This document shows positions 33,346 to 42,321 of a stretch of DNA of 64,000 nucleotides, in pieces. The notes beneath the pieces are model-generated. The model saw only the letters and a program-made list of their open reading frames with translations, made no database searches and was not told where the DNA came from. Position 1 is the first letter of the stretch. Each line of letters begins with the position of its first letter. The stretch is from an uncultured Muribaculaceae bacterium (lineage in GTDB: Bacteria > Bacteroidota > Bacteroidia > Bacteroidales > Muribaculaceae): positions 1 through 64,000 of the forward strand of contig CAJTUF010000017.1 of assembly GCA_910579675.1 (NCBI GenBank), in the 5' to 3' direction. Made by a program: the position numbers and the translations under genes.

Positions 33346-34127
33346 AGAAGCATATCCCCGATGGCAGCTGTCACTGAAGGATCGACATCCATATCGGCTG
33401 CAATAGGCACCACCGATGCCCATCCACGCTTGAGCCAATACTCGTCGGTGGCTTCGCAGTCGGCCTCAAGATTATGGAAGCGGCCTGTGAGCCAGTAAAA
33501 CGGACGTCCGAGCGGATCGGTGTATTCTCTATACTCCTCAGTCCAATAACCTCGGGCGGCACGTACCACCTTAATGCCTTCGGGTGTGCATCCTGCCGGA
33601 ATATTCACATTGAGACATATGCGGTCGGGAAGAGGGCAGGAGAGCGCACGGTCGGTGATATCGGCTATAACATCGCGGCAACCGCTGAAGTCGGCGTCGG
33701 GACGGAAGTCGAGCAGTGAAAAACCGATGGAGGGCACTCCGTTCATGGCCCCTTCTATGGCGCAGCCCATGGTGCCGGAGTAGGTCACCGACACAGCCGA
33801 GTTGCTTCCGTGGTTGATACCCGACAGGATGAGCGCTGGGCGCAGCTCTCGGGTCTTGAGCAGGTGGAGGCCGAGTTTGACGCAATCTACCGGCGTGCCA
33901 CCGACAGCATACATCTCAGCTCCGGTGGAATGGTCGGGCAGATGGCGGAGCGTCACAGGCCCGTCGTGGGTTATGGCCGACGAATTACCTGAGCGTGGGC
34001 CGTCGGGTGCCATGACTATCACTTTTGCGCCATGCCGGAGGGCTACCGGGGAGATGAAGTGGAGAAGGGAGTCGATACCTTTGGCTGAGTAGCCGTCGTC
34101 GTTGCTGACAAGTATGATGGGATACAT
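33342..34127 (-). CDS. surE: 5'/3'-nucleotidase SurE
   Basis: A 261-residue protein matching SurE, a metal-dependent survival-associated nucleotidase that removes phosphate from nucleoside monophosphates. The N-terminal LVSNDDGYSAKGI has the metal-binding Asp-Asp, followed by APDGPRSGNSSAIT (phosphate-binding) and LILSGINHGSNSAVSVTYSGTMGCA (in outline: SGINHGSN, YSGTMGA-like). Length and motif order are standard. The gene ends within the stop region of the ABC ATPase gene. Confidence 0.96.
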   Translation of the reverse strand: MYPIILVSNDDGYSAKGIDSLLHFISPVALRHGAKVIVMAPDGPRSGNSSAITHDGPVTLRHLPDHSTGAEMYAVGGTPVDCVKLGLHLLKTRELRPALILSGINHGSNSAVSVTYSGTMGCAIEGAMNGVPSIGFSLLDFRPDADFSGCRDVIADITDRALSCPLPDRICLNVNIPAGCTPEGIKVVRAARGYWTEEYREYTDPLGRPFYWLTGRFHNLEADCEATDEYWLKRGWASVVPIAADMDVDPSVTAAIGDMLL

Positions 34128-34181
34128 GGGTCGTGGTTCTTAAAATGGAGTATTAAAGGAGGTATGAGACCAGCTGCATGA

Positions 34182-35669
34182 TCAGCGCGATTGCTCGATC
34201 ATGCGCCCCATCAGCAGTATGTCGCCCGCTACATATTGCGCAGGGATGGTGAAGCGGTCAGAGTCGAAGATAAATTCCTTTTCAAAATACTGCGGATTCT
34301 CCATTACAATGGAGTCGCCTGAGAGGTGTCCGTATCTTACGGTCACGCCACCCGGACGGAAGCCTTTTTCAGGCGCGAGGATGATAGGGAGATCGCGCCC
34401 CATTTTGGCGGGCATTTTATTGAGTTTGGCGCCCTCGGCCGAGAGCACCTCACCATTGAGTTGATGATCGTCGACAGTGATATCCCCGGGATGAATATTG
34501 AGCATGAGATCGGTCATGGAGCCGCCGGCAGAAATAATATCGTCGCTACCGGCCGGATCAGTGCTATTGCTGTCGATCTTGATACGCATGCGATAAACAC
34601 CAGGACGTGTGTCGGCAGGAATGCGAAATGATGGGAGCGAAGGTGCTGCAGGGCGCGATGTCAGGAAGTTGCCGCGGCTGTCGCGGTTTTCGGCATAAGA
34701 GTAGGCCACAATCTCCGAACCATCTGCCGGGGTGCCATTGTCGTAGAGGCTATAGTCAAACTGTCCGTCGGCATTCCAATCGACATAAACGTAGGCATCG
34801 GCCATAGATGGATTAGCACAATCTACAGCAATGCTTACCTCCTGCCCCGGCATGGCGGTGAAGCAGCGGGCGGTCTCCTGACGATAGAGCAGATGATCGG
34901 CTGCTTGTGACACGTCGTAGGTGGTGGCTTCCGCATCTCCTGTCCGGAAGGAAATCTGTGAAGTGGGGCAGAGTGGCGCGTCGGCTGCTATTGCGGCAGG
35001 CTCGCGGCGGCTACCTGCAGCAACTGGATAATTCTCCTTTAGGATGAGAGGCACGGGTGAGTCGTTGACTGTGATACCGGCTATATAGAATGGAAAATCG
35101 GCAGCGAGCATGTGGGGGCTCTCACACTCGGGCACCACAACAAGGCTGCTTACGGAAGAATTGTGGAAGCCTTTGACAGCAAATACCGCATCGCACCATT
35201 CGCCGGGTTTCACATTGTTGAGGCTGGTCTCCCAAAACTGCTCTACGTCGTTGCCATTGGAAGGGAAGTAGGAACTGCCGCCGATGCCAATGAGCATGAC
35301 ACGTCCTTTGACCGGGCGCTGCATTACCACATGGACATATTTCATCTCGGGAGTGAGCATGAATGGATCGGTCAGGTCGATGCGTGCGCCAAATGTGTTG
35401 GAGCCAAATCTTGAACGTTGTGCGCCGAGCACGGTGGCCGGGGCAGTGTAGCCGTCGGTCGTCGGCAGACCCTCTGAAGACACAATGGCGTAGTTGCCTT
35501 TGAGGGTTCCGATACGGAAAGGGGAGCGCTCCCATGTGTCGTAGACACCAATTGACTTGTAGCCTGATGCGTTGCCGAAATCGACCGTGGTATAGTCGCG
35601 GGCAATGATGGCTGGCGATGCGCCGGCAATGGCTGCGGCGGCCAATATGGCAGATGATAAGCTTTTCAT
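34182..35669 (-). CDS. Secreted beta-rich protein with a GEVED-like domain
   Basis: A 495-residue exported protein with a signal peptide (about residues 1-22). Residues 25-210 are a beta-sandwich-like region of unknown type. The middle (about residues 275-390) resembles a GEVED domain: DAYVYVDWNADGQFDYSLYDNG, SFRIPADTRPGVYRMRIKIDSN, in outline VYVDWNADGQFD and PGVYRMRIK. The end has short beta repeats. It follows the GH29 fucosidase gene after 26 bp on the same strand, so both probably share a transcript and act on the same glycan, this protein perhaps as a binding or adhesion partner. Its function is not known. Confidence 0.6.
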   Translation of the reverse strand: MKSLSSAILAAAAIAGASPAIIARDYTTVDFGNASGYKSIGVYDTWERSPFRIGTLKGNYAIVSSEGLPTTDGYTAPATVLGAQRSRFGSNTFGARIDLTDPFMLTPEMKYVHVVMQRPVKGRVMLIGIGGSSYFPSNGNDVEQFWETSLNNVKPGEWCDAVFAVKGFHNSSVSSLVVVPECESPHMLAADFPFYIAGITVNDSPVPLILKENYPVAAGSRREPAAIAADAPLCPTSQISFRTGDAEATTYDVSQAADHLLYRQETARCFTAMPGQEVSIAVDCANPSMADAYVYVDWNADGQFDYSLYDNGTPADGSEIVAYSYAENRDSRGNFLTSRPAAPSLPSFRIPADTRPGVYRMRIKIDSNSTDPAGSDDIISAGGSMTDLMLNIHPGDITVDDHQLNGEVLSAEGAKLNKMPAKMGRDLPIILAPEKGFRPGGVTVRYGHLSGDSIVMENPQYFEKEFIFDSDRFTIPAQYVAGDILLMGRMIEQSR

Positions 35670-35695
35670 TAATTATGGATGGAATGGGTGCAAGA

Positions 35696-37186
35696 TCAGA
35701 ATACAGAAACGGTGTGGAGAAGCGGACACGCTTTTGCATCGTTGATAGTGATGCGCACGGCGCGGCAATCGAAGCCATCGCCATATTCGTCGGTCGAACC
35801 GTTGAGTGGAATGATGCGTTTGTAGCCCACGGTGGTGGTAGGGATTTCAGAAGCCATGCGAGTGAAGTTGACCCCATCTGTCGAAGTCTCGATTGTAAAA
35901 TCCTTTATGCGCTGCCCCTTGCGGATGTATTCCTGAAGAGCAACGTAGTGGATATTCTGAGACTTGTCCCATTCGAGAGTTATCACCGATTGTATGCCAC
36001 TGTCGGAGGGGGCCCAGTAGGTGTCTTTGTCGCCGTCGATCAGATTTGAGGCATCGTAGGTGCGGGCTGCTCCGGCGGTGCGGGTGTCGCTTGCCGTGGC
36101 CCGGGCTGAGAGGGCAAGATCGGTGCCGAGACGTTGTTGGAGCAGGTTGCCAAACTCTTTCAGCCGGGCAACATATGTGTCGGGCAGCTTACCGTTCTGG
36201 TTGGGGGGGATGTTGAGAATCAGAGTGGAGTTGCGCCCCACGGTTTCGAGATACATCTTCCACAGGCGGTCGAGCGAGCGCATATCGTCGTCGTTTTTCC
36301 AGAACCAGCCGCCGGCAGTGGCTTTGGCGTCGCTCTCTCCGCCGCGCCATAGCCAGGCATTTTCGTTGCCTTGGGTGCCGTTGCCATAGCTCCAGCAGGT
36401 CTCGCCGGCCCATCCGGCCTCATTTCCTATCCAACGGGCCTCGCCTCCCAGACCCCACATCACGCAGTCGGGCATCATGGAGTGGATGCGATGGCGCAGA
36501 TTAGGCATATTATAATATATGGATGCGTCGATCTGACGCACACCGCCAGTTCCTCCATAATAGCCGTCGCCACCGTTGGCTCCGTCAAACCACATCTCAA
36601 ACTGGTCGGGGCCATACTCAATCATCTCTTCACACTGCTTGACGAATACTTCCGACACATAAGAAGAGTCGCCGTAATGGATATTGTTTCTGTCCCAGGG
36701 GCTGATGTAAAAGCCATATTTCATGCCGAGGTCGCGGGCGGCCTGCCCGAAATCGCGGGGGATATTGGTAGCTTTGCCGGCATCGTTACCAGCCCGAGAT
36801 ACATTGTAGTCGGTGGTGGCGGTGGGCCAGAGGCAGAATCCGTCGTGGTGTTTCACTACGGCTATACCGCCCTTCATGCCGGCAGCTTTGATAGCCTCAA
36901 GCCACTGACGGGGATCGGGCACCGACGATGGGGTGAATACCGAGGGGTCGGTGTCGCCTCCACCCCATTCGAGGCCGGTGAAGGTGTTCATGCCGAAATG
37001 GAAGAAGCCGTAAAACTCGGTTTCGTTCCAAAGCATCTGTCGCTCTGTCGGGACGGGAAACACGGGAGCGGGTTCGTTGTCGGGATTGGCCGGCCTTTCG
37101 TCGACAAGAGCTATCTGCGCTGGAAGGAGAGCCGGCGCACCTAAGGCAGCAAGGCTGATCAGAAGGCGGGGTATATTGATGGTCAT
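35696..37186 (-). CDS. Alpha-L-fucosidase (GH29) with discoidin-like C-terminus
   Basis: A 496-residue exported protein: signal peptide to about residue 24, then a GH29 barrel. Signatures are MLWNETEFYGFFHFGMNTFTG-type N-terminal strand (in outline FYGFFHFGMNTF), VKHHDGFCLWP, GFYISPWD and QFEMWFDGANG carrying the nucleophile Asp. Residues about 360-496 form an F5/8 type C (discoidin) sandwich (ASNLIDGDKDTYWAP, ITLEWDKSQNIHYVALQE), a common carbohydrate-binding attachment. It should release L-fucose from mucin or human-milk-type glycans, feeding the fuc operon at 9-15 kb. Confidence 0.93.
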   Translation of the reverse strand: MTINIPRLLISLAALGAPALLPAQIALVDERPANPDNEPAPVFPVPTERQMLWNETEFYGFFHFGMNTFTGLEWGGGDTDPSVFTPSSVPDPRQWLEAIKAAGMKGGIAVVKHHDGFCLWPTATTDYNVSRAGNDAGKATNIPRDFGQAARDLGMKYGFYISPWDRNNIHYGDSSYVSEVFVKQCEEMIEYGPDQFEMWFDGANGGDGYYGGTGGVRQIDASIYYNMPNLRHRIHSMMPDCVMWGLGGEARWIGNEAGWAGETCWSYGNGTQGNENAWLWRGGESDAKATAGGWFWKNDDDMRSLDRLWKMYLETVGRNSTLILNIPPNQNGKLPDTYVARLKEFGNLLQQRLGTDLALSARATASDTRTAGAARTYDASNLIDGDKDTYWAPSDSGIQSVITLEWDKSQNIHYVALQEYIRKGQRIKDFTIETSTDGVNFTRMASEIPTTTVGYKRIIPLNGSTDEYGDGFDCRAVRITINDAKACPLLHTVSVF

Positions 37187-37233
37187 ATATATTTTGAGGT
37201 CAGGGATGTGAAAAGATCATTAGGAGAATCATA

Positions 37234-38466
37234 TTAGGAGGCGGCATAGGGCTGCACAGGCGATCCCGAAGCTTTATGGCCGAAGAAGCGGTCGATGATC
37301 AGCGACAAGGCTCCGTCGCCGGTCACGTTGCAGGCTGTGCCGAAGCTGTCCATCGCTATGTAGAGAGCTATCATGAGCGCATTTTCAGCGTCGGTGAACC
37401 CGAGCATAGAGCTGAGGAGGCCGAGCGAAGCCATGATGGCTCCGCCCGGCACCCCCGGGGCAGCCACCATGGTTATGGCGAGCATGGCAATGAATCCGCC
37501 GTAGGTCGAAAAATCGTAGGAGCCCCCATGAACCATGGTGAGGGCAAGAGCGCAAGCAACGATTTTCATCGTGGAACCCGAGAGGTGGATGGTGGCACAG
37601 AGCGGAATGGTAAATTCGGCCACGTCGGGATCCACTCCCATCTTCTTGGCCTGACGCAGGGTGACTGGTATGGTGGCGGCCGACGATGAGGTGCCGAGAG
37701 CTGTGAAGTAGGCCGGCAGCATGATGGCGAGGCACCTGAATGGATTTTTGCGGTCGAAGGCTGCTCCGATGATAAACTGGATTATCAGGAGCACCACGTG
37801 CATCACGAATATCACGCCGATCACCTTGATGAAGTTGACCAATATGCCACCAGTCTCGCCGGTGAGGGTCATGTTGAGGAATATGCCGAAGATATACAGC
37901 GGCAACAGAGGGATGATCACTCCGGAGATCACTCTTACAATAATCTCCCTGAAATCGGCAGCGAGCGGGCGGATGGCCGATTCGCTCGGACTGAACCGCG
38001 CCACGCAAAGGCCTACGGTAAAGGCCAGAATGAGCGATGAGGTGACAGTCATGAGTGGCGCCATCTCGATGGTGAAAAACGGATCGAGTGTCACAGCCGC
38101 CTCTGAGGCGGCGATATAGCTGTCGACCTCTATGAGCGACGGGAAGAATGTCACACTGGTGAAATAACTGAAGAATCCGGCACACACCGAAGCAACATAT
38201 GCCAGAGCTACGGTGACAAGCAGCATTTTCCCGGCACGGTTGCCGATCTCGATGATGGCAGGGGTGACGAGACCGAGAATCAGCAGCGGTATTATGAATC
38301 CGAGAAACTGGCTGAAGATGGCATTGAATGTGATAAAAATTCTCGCGAGCCAGACAGGAAAGATATATCCGGCCCCTATACCGAGGATAATCGCAGCAAA
38401 GATAAGGGCCAGAAGAGGAATCTTCTTTCGCCCCGCGGCTTGAGATGTGGGCTTGGAGGATGTCAT
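37234..38466 (-). CDS. Dicarboxylate/amino acid:cation symporter (DAACS)
   Basis: A 410-residue membrane protein of the Na+/H+:glutamate-type (SstT/GltP) family. Helices plus signature motifs are visible: LGTSSSAATIPVTLRQAK (HP1 serine-rich loop), GSTMKIVACALALTM-like TM7 (NMDGT variant) and GVPGGAIMASLG (HP2). It imports serine, threonine or dicarboxylates with a cation. The ATG at 38466 is chosen because the protein then starts just before the first helix; it overlaps the ferredoxin gene stop by 4 bp (38463-38466), which argues against the upstream start. Confidence 0.9.
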   Translation of the reverse strand: MTSSKPTSQAAGRKKIPLLALIFAAIILGIGAGYIFPVWLARIFITFNAIFSQFLGFIIPLLILGLVTPAIIEIGNRAGKMLLVTVALAYVASVCAGFFSYFTSVTFFPSLIEVDSYIAASEAAVTLDPFFTIEMAPLMTVTSSLILAFTVGLCVARFSPSESAIRPLAADFREIIVRVISGVIIPLLPLYIFGIFLNMTLTGETGGILVNFIKVIGVIFVMHVVLLIIQFIIGAAFDRKNPFRCLAIMLPAYFTALGTSSSAATIPVTLRQAKKMGVDPDVAEFTIPLCATIHLSGSTMKIVACALALTMVHGGSYDFSTYGGFIAMLAITMVAAPGVPGGAIMASLGLLSSMLGFTDAENALMIALYIAMDSFGTACNVTGDGALSLIIDRFFGHKASGSPVQPYAAS

Positions 38467-39203
38467 GGTAGTGATGTAGGTTTGGGTGATGGATAGGTGT
38501 ATCTGTGGGTATGGCTTTTCTCTCCGCGGCAGTGGAGTGCGACGGCGTGGCATCTGTTGACGCAAGTGAGACACCCTTCGCACAGGGTGCCTATGGATGG
38601 AAAGCCTCCTGATGCCCGACTCATGGTAATGTTTGCAGCAGGACAAAGCCTGCTGCACATGCCGCAGCGGGTGCATACTCCGGGATCAAGGTGGATATCT
38701 GAATGATCCACTACCCCCATCCTAAACCATCGGCCGATTTTCCAGATGGCGTAGGAGAGCGGAGAGCAGGTGGCATTGCGGGAGTGGCGGTTGATAATGT
38801 CGTCGCGCATGGCGGCAAGAGTGGCTTCGAGGCCGAGCGAGGCAAGGCGCGCCGACTCCTTTGCCGGATGACGCATGGTGAGGCAACTGTCGGGCATTGC
38901 AACAGATGCAAAATATGACCCGCCGGGGAGCAGTTGAGAGAGCTGCTTCAAGGCGTGGCCTGGCGTATAGCCGTATGTCACTATGCCGAATATATATGGA
39001 GCCCGCAGTCGGAGTGACTTTATCATACGGCAGACCGAAGGGATGATCTCACCGCATACCACCGGACATACCACACCGATGCAATCGTCGGTAATTGATG
39101 CGCCATGATGGTCGATGAGCGCAAGCAGCTTGCCGTTGTCTCCGGCTATACTGCGGGCAACGTGTAGGGAGTTGCCGGTAGAGGAGAAATAGAGAATTGT
39201 CAT
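38463..39203 (-). CDS. EFR1-family flavodoxin-ferredoxin fusion
   Basis: A 246-residue cytosolic electron carrier. The N-terminal half is flavodoxin-like (TILYFSSTGNSLHVARSI, the FMN phosphate loop), and the C-terminal part holds two 4Fe-4S motifs, C-T-R-C-G-M-C-S-R-L-C-P and C-E-G-C-L-T-C-V-N-R-C-H. This matches the EFR1 family of anaerobes. Redox partners are unknown. It overlaps folE and the DAACS gene by 4 bp each, forming an operon folE-EFR1-symporter. Confidence 0.88.
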   Translation of the reverse strand: MTILYFSSTGNSLHVARSIAGDNGKLLALIDHHGASITDDCIGVVCPVVCGEIIPSVCRMIKSLRLRAPYIFGIVTYGYTPGHALKQLSQLLPGGSYFASVAMPDSCLTMRHPAKESARLASLGLEATLAAMRDDIINRHSRNATCSPLSYAIWKIGRWFRMGVVDHSDIHLDPGVCTRCGMCSRLCPAANITMSRASGGFPSIGTLCEGCLTCVNRCHAVALHCRGEKSHTHRYTYPSPKPTSLP

Positions 39204-39820
39204 CGCTGGGAGCCGAGCATTGCGAAAAACTCAGAGCGCAAAGCCGGGTCGGAGCTGAAGCGCCCGAGGCTCTCGACGGTGACCGTTTCGGATAGTTCTT
39301 TTTCGACACCTCTCATTTTCATGCACATATGTCCGGCCTCACACATCACTATCACATCGGGCGACTCCGCTGCGCGAGATATTTCGCCTGCTATGCCTCG
39401 GGTGAGATTCTCTTGTAACTGAAGGCGACGCGCATGGAGATTGACAAGCCGACCAAACTTGCTAAGCCCCAATACTTTTCCGCGGGGCATATAACCTATT
39501 GAGATTTTGCCGAAGAATGGAAGAATATGGTGTTCGCACATCGAATAAAACTCTATGTCGCGCACTATCACCATGCCGGTGCTGGAGGACGAAAACACAG
39601 CGCCGTTGACCACCGTGGCTGGATCCATGCGGTAGCCCTCGGTAAGGAAATGGAGGGCCCGGGCCGCGCGCATAGGGGTCTTGAGGAGTCCCTCGCGTGC
39701 AGGATCCTCGCCGAGAAGGCGAATTATGGCCTCAATGTGGCCTGCTATCTCCTCGATTGTGGCTGATGCCTCTGCCGGGGCGGTGAAATCGCCGCCGTCG
39801 GGCGCTGTTGTAGGTTGCAT
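39200..39820 (-). CDS. folE: GTP cyclohydrolase I
   Basis: A 206-residue enzyme that converts GTP to dihydroneopterin triphosphate, the first step of folate synthesis. The zinc-site stretch YSMCEHHILPFFGKISIGYMPRGKVLGLSKFGR (in outline CEHHILPF and GKVLGLSK) and VMCEAGHMCMKMRG with the third zinc ligand identify it firmly. It leads the folE-EFR1-DAACS unit; the redox and transport genes behind it have no obvious folate role. Confidence 0.97.
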   Translation of the reverse strand: MQPTTAPDGGDFTAPAEASATIEEIAGHIEAIIRLLGEDPAREGLLKTPMRAARALHFLTEGYRMDPATVVNGAVFSSSSTGMVIVRDIEFYSMCEHHILPFFGKISIGYMPRGKVLGLSKFGRLVNLHARRLQLQENLTRGIAGEISRAAESPDVIVMCEAGHMCMKMRGVEKELSETVTVESLGRFSSDPALRSEFFAMLGSQR

Positions 39821-39922
39821 ATTGAAATAGTGATGCTCTATATATTGTTAATAATGACAGGCGAAGAGGGCGCAAGGCCGTCCTCGGCATATCGTTAAAT
39901 TGTCAATGGTAAACGATGGAAA

Positions 39923-40408
39923 TCAATTGGCGAGGTTGATATTGTCGCGCACCACACGGATCTCCTTGGCCGATCGAGGGAATGCGTGGCGGAGATCTTC
40001 GGCAGCAGCGGCGGCTTCGGCCTGCGACTTGAAGTCGCCAACTCTCAGGCGCCAATATGGTGAATTGTAAGTCACATAGGTGCGCAATTCGGGAAAGCGC
40101 GAGCTGATTGCGTTGGCTCGGCTGCGGGCGGTGCTTTTGGCTGTCGACGGATTATTGTCGAGAAACACCTGCACCCGGTAGCCGCTCAGACGCTGGCGAG
40201 CTGCTGCTTCGCCGGAGAGACCTGGGGCGCTTTCAGATGCGGAAGGCTCCTGCCTTATAAGGAGCAGGCCGAGAGCCTGAGGCTGAGCCACGGTGTTGCG
40301 TCCGTCGGATGTGATTTGGTCGACAATGGTCACTTGGCCCATTGCGGCAGGGGCGGCAATGAACATGGCCGCCATGATGCCGAAGAGTGTCTTGCGATTG
40401 ATCGTCAT
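39923..40408 (-). CDS. SPOR-domain protein, exported
   Basis: A 161-residue protein with a signal peptide (to about AAMG, residue 23). Residues about 84-158 form a SPOR domain (YRVQVFLDNNPSTAKSTARSRANAISSRF then YWRLRVGDFKSQAEAAAAAEDLR, in outline), which binds denuded peptidoglycan at septa. Bacteroidota use such proteins in cell-wall maturation. It is a single-gene unit under a TAATTTTG promoter box. Confidence 0.9.
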   Translation of the reverse strand: MTINRKTLFGIMAAMFIAAPAAMGQVTIVDQITSDGRNTVAQPQALGLLLIRQEPSASESAPGLSGEAAARQRLSGYRVQVFLDNNPSTAKSTARSRANAISSRFPELRTYVTYNSPYWRLRVGDFKSQAEAAAAAEDLRHAFPRSAKEIRVVRDNINLAN

Positions 40409-40430
40409 ATTCTGTTGTTATTGCAGACTA

Positions 40431-40438
40431 CAAAATTA
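40431..40438 (-). promoter_or_regulatory. -7 promoter box of the SPOR gene
   Basis: TAATTTTG on the minus strand, 22 bp above the ATG at 40408. A second candidate, TACCTTTG at 40557-40564, lies farther upstream in the same direction and could be an alternative promoter. Confidence 0.5.
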
Positions 40439-40576
40439 CGGGGTGAGGGGTAGTTGGTTGTGGGATAGGCTGTTGGGGTGATATTGTCGGGCGCGGGGTA
40501 ACAAGCTGGTAACAAAATCGGCTAAAAGCCTGAGTTTGCCCTCTGGTTGCGTAATGCAAAGGTAGCTATTTTTTTG

Positions 40577-40888
40577 TTAGGAATCGTAGTGTTGAGCCAG
40601 CGAAGATAGTTTTTCGCTTAGTGTGTTGTGGTTGTTGTCGGGGTTGGAGATGGAGATGTCTACGCTTTGCGGTTTGGGGTATACGTGTGTGGCGTAGCGT
40701 TCGGCGATGATCAGGCGGTCGCGTGGTTCGAGGCTTTTGAAGTCGGCTTCCATCTGTGGCGAACCGAGGTAGTTGTCGACGAATGCTTTGATGGCTTGGT
40801 TGTGGAGTGTCGTCCGTTTGTTTGGGGTGCCGGGTTTGCGTCCGCTTCCGGCTGGTTTGGGTGTTCCTTTTGTGAATTGGGGCATAGC
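40577..40888 (-). CDS. Small DUF5681-like basic protein
   Basis: A 103-residue cytosolic protein. Its N-terminus MPQFTKGTPKPAGSGRKPGTPNKRTT is Gly/Lys-rich (shown in outline: SGRKPGTPNKRT), a motif found in DUF5681 and some phage terminase small-subunit-like proteins; the rest is helical. Function unknown. The ATG at 40888 is preferred because a TACTTTTG box lies 25 bp above it and would fall too close to a start at 40915. It marks the left edge of an accessory patch. Confidence 0.6.
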   Translation of the reverse strand, partial: AMPQFTKGTPKPAGSGRKPGTPNKRTTLHNQAIKAFVDNYLGSPQMEADFKSLEPRDRLIIAERYATHVYPKPQSVDISISNPDNNHNTLSEKLSSLAQHYDS

Positions 40889-40912
40889 TTGTCGCAAGTT
40901 AAAATAGACAAG

Positions 40913-40920
40913 CAAAAGTA
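40913..40920 (-). promoter_or_regulatory. -7 promoter box of the DUF5681-like gene
   Basis: TACTTTTG on the minus strand, 25 bp above the ATG at 40888. It fits TAnnTTTG; no clear -33 box is seen. Confidence 0.45.
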
Positions 40921-41258
40921 CATAAACATCCTGGGATTTTTACACCGGCAGAATAAAGAGGTCAAGGCCGGGCAGGGAGACGGCTTTGTCTGCAACTCTC
41001 AAGCTATGATAGTAAACTCCCCAAGCTGTATGCTAATGCAGGAAGATGGCTGAGGCCGAATACTGGTGTAGGAGGCTTACAGCTCACTGACAAGGAGCTT
41101 TATATGGATTCCATATAGGGCTCCTTATAATATTTGTTAGGCTAATGCGGTCGGCGATGCACATTGCTTAATTGCTTGAGTGCCTTCGGACCGGACAAAT
41201 GTAGTGAGGGCAGCTCTGGTTGTAAGCGACTCGAGATACGTTATATCGCCTTTTTTAT

Positions 41259-41266
41259 TAATTTTG
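41259..41266 (+). promoter_or_regulatory. -7 promoter box of the META lipoprotein gene
   Basis: TAATTTTG, 88 bp upstream of the ATG at 41354 and preceded by a T-run. Confidence 0.5.
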
Positions 41267-41353
41267 CAGACAAGTCAGATTTGCGGGCTTTATAAGCTGA
41301 CGTGGGTCAGGGGCTTTATTCATCTTGATGTTGTTTTTTTTGATAAATGAGAT

Positions 41354-41819
41354 ATGAATAAGATTTTGTCGCCACTCTATGCAGCAGCAATGGCATCGAT
41401 GTCCCTGTGTGCATGTGTTGCGACCAATAGATCCGTCGATGGTGGAGAGAGCCTCACGACTGGCACCTCCGCAGGCTTGCTGGGCGATTGGTGTCTTGAT
41501 TCTTTTCTCATCGACAGCGAGATGGCGCTATATGATGGCTCATCAGATTGTCAGTTGCAGTTTGACGAACCTGACAATAGCTTCAGTCTTTCAACCGACT
41601 GCAATATGATTGGAGGATGGTTTGGAACTCATAAACTACACCATCCGTTTAAAAAACATACCCGTCACCGAGATGGCTTGCGACAATATGACTGTTGATA
41701 AGAACATGCTGCGTCTGCTCAACGACTCTACCGTCTATGCCATTTGTCATGGCGACATTATTACCGTAAATGCTCCCAATATTGGGGCTGCCATATTTAT
41801 TAAGCAGATTGAAGGATAG
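41354..41819 (+). pseudogene. META-domain lipoprotein with a frameshift
   Basis: The first frame gives a lipoprotein signal (MNKILSPLYAAAMASMSLCAC) and the start of a META/HslJ-type domain (LLGDWCLDS, TDCNMIGGWF), then reads nonsense (THKLHH...) and stops at 41698. From about 41620 the next frame continues the domain: ELINYTIRLKNIPVTEMACDNM, in which the T-x-M-A-C motif is the META hallmark, through to FIKQIEG at 41819. A single-base change near 41620-41625 would join them. It is either a genuine frameshift, a sequencing error, or programmed slippage (no slippery heptamer is evident). Confidence 0.75.
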
Positions 41820-41826
41820 ACCGACA

Positions 41827-42288
41827 ATGGATATGGAAATAATATCTCTGCGAAAGAGCCCGGAATACCTCGAACGGGCGATTGGATATTTTCAAGATAA
41901 GTGGGCAACCGAAGATTCTATGGCTGTCTACGATGACTGCCTGCGCAACTGCATAAATGCTGCGGCACCGCTCCCGCAATGGTATCTTTTAGTTGATGAC
42001 AACCGGATAATAGGTTGTGCCGGATTGGTGACAAATGATTTCAATTCCCGCATGGATCTATATCCATGGTTGGCGGCATTGTATGTAGAAGAGGATTGCC
42101 GTGGCAATGGCTATGGCAAAATGCTGATTGAACATGCAGTAAAGGACGCAGGATTGCTCGGGTTCAAAAACCTGTATCTATGCACCGATCATATTGGATT
42201 CTACGAGCGATTTGGTTTTGATTTCATAGGCTATTGCTATCATCCGTGGGGTGAGAAAACACAGATCTATCATTTGGAACTGACCTGA
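41827..42288 (+). CDS. GNAT-family N-acetyltransferase
   Basis: A 153-residue acetyltransferase that should use acetyl-CoA. Its LAALYVEEDCRGNGYGKMLIEHAVKDA contains motif A with the acetyl-CoA pyrophosphate loop R-G-N-G-Y-G, and the end has the FYERFGF motif of motif B. The substrate is unknown. The ATG at 41827 is 7 bp after the META frame end; the longer reading from 41770 is out of the META frame and unlikely. It is the start of a run of plus-strand accessory genes. Confidence 0.85.
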   Translation: MDMEIISLRKSPEYLERAIGYFQDKWATEDSMAVYDDCLRNCINAAAPLPQWYLLVDDNRIIGCAGLVTNDFNSRMDLYPWLAALYVEEDCRGNGYGKMLIEHAVKDAGLLGFKNLYLCTDHIGFYERFGFDFIGYCYHPWGEKTQIYHLELT

Positions 42289-42321
42289 TTATTATAAGCA
42301 ATAAAACCACAAACCGTGAGT

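Larger units (their letters stand above)
40889..41353. other. Intergenic region with possible gene remnant
   Basis: This 465-bp stretch holds two divergent promoter boxes and no intact gene. A plus-strand open segment ending at 41118 reads ...KLYANAGRWLRPNTGVGG... without a start codon, as if left over from a degraded gene. The end of it lies within a 35-nt inverted repeat (41092-41126, with two G-U pairs). The rest shows nothing recognisable. Confidence 0.35.

Noticed and set aside
41092..41126. Inverted repeat as a terminator of a plus-strand gene
   Set aside because: No plus-strand gene ends just upstream; it overlaps a start-less remnant, so a function cannot be assigned.
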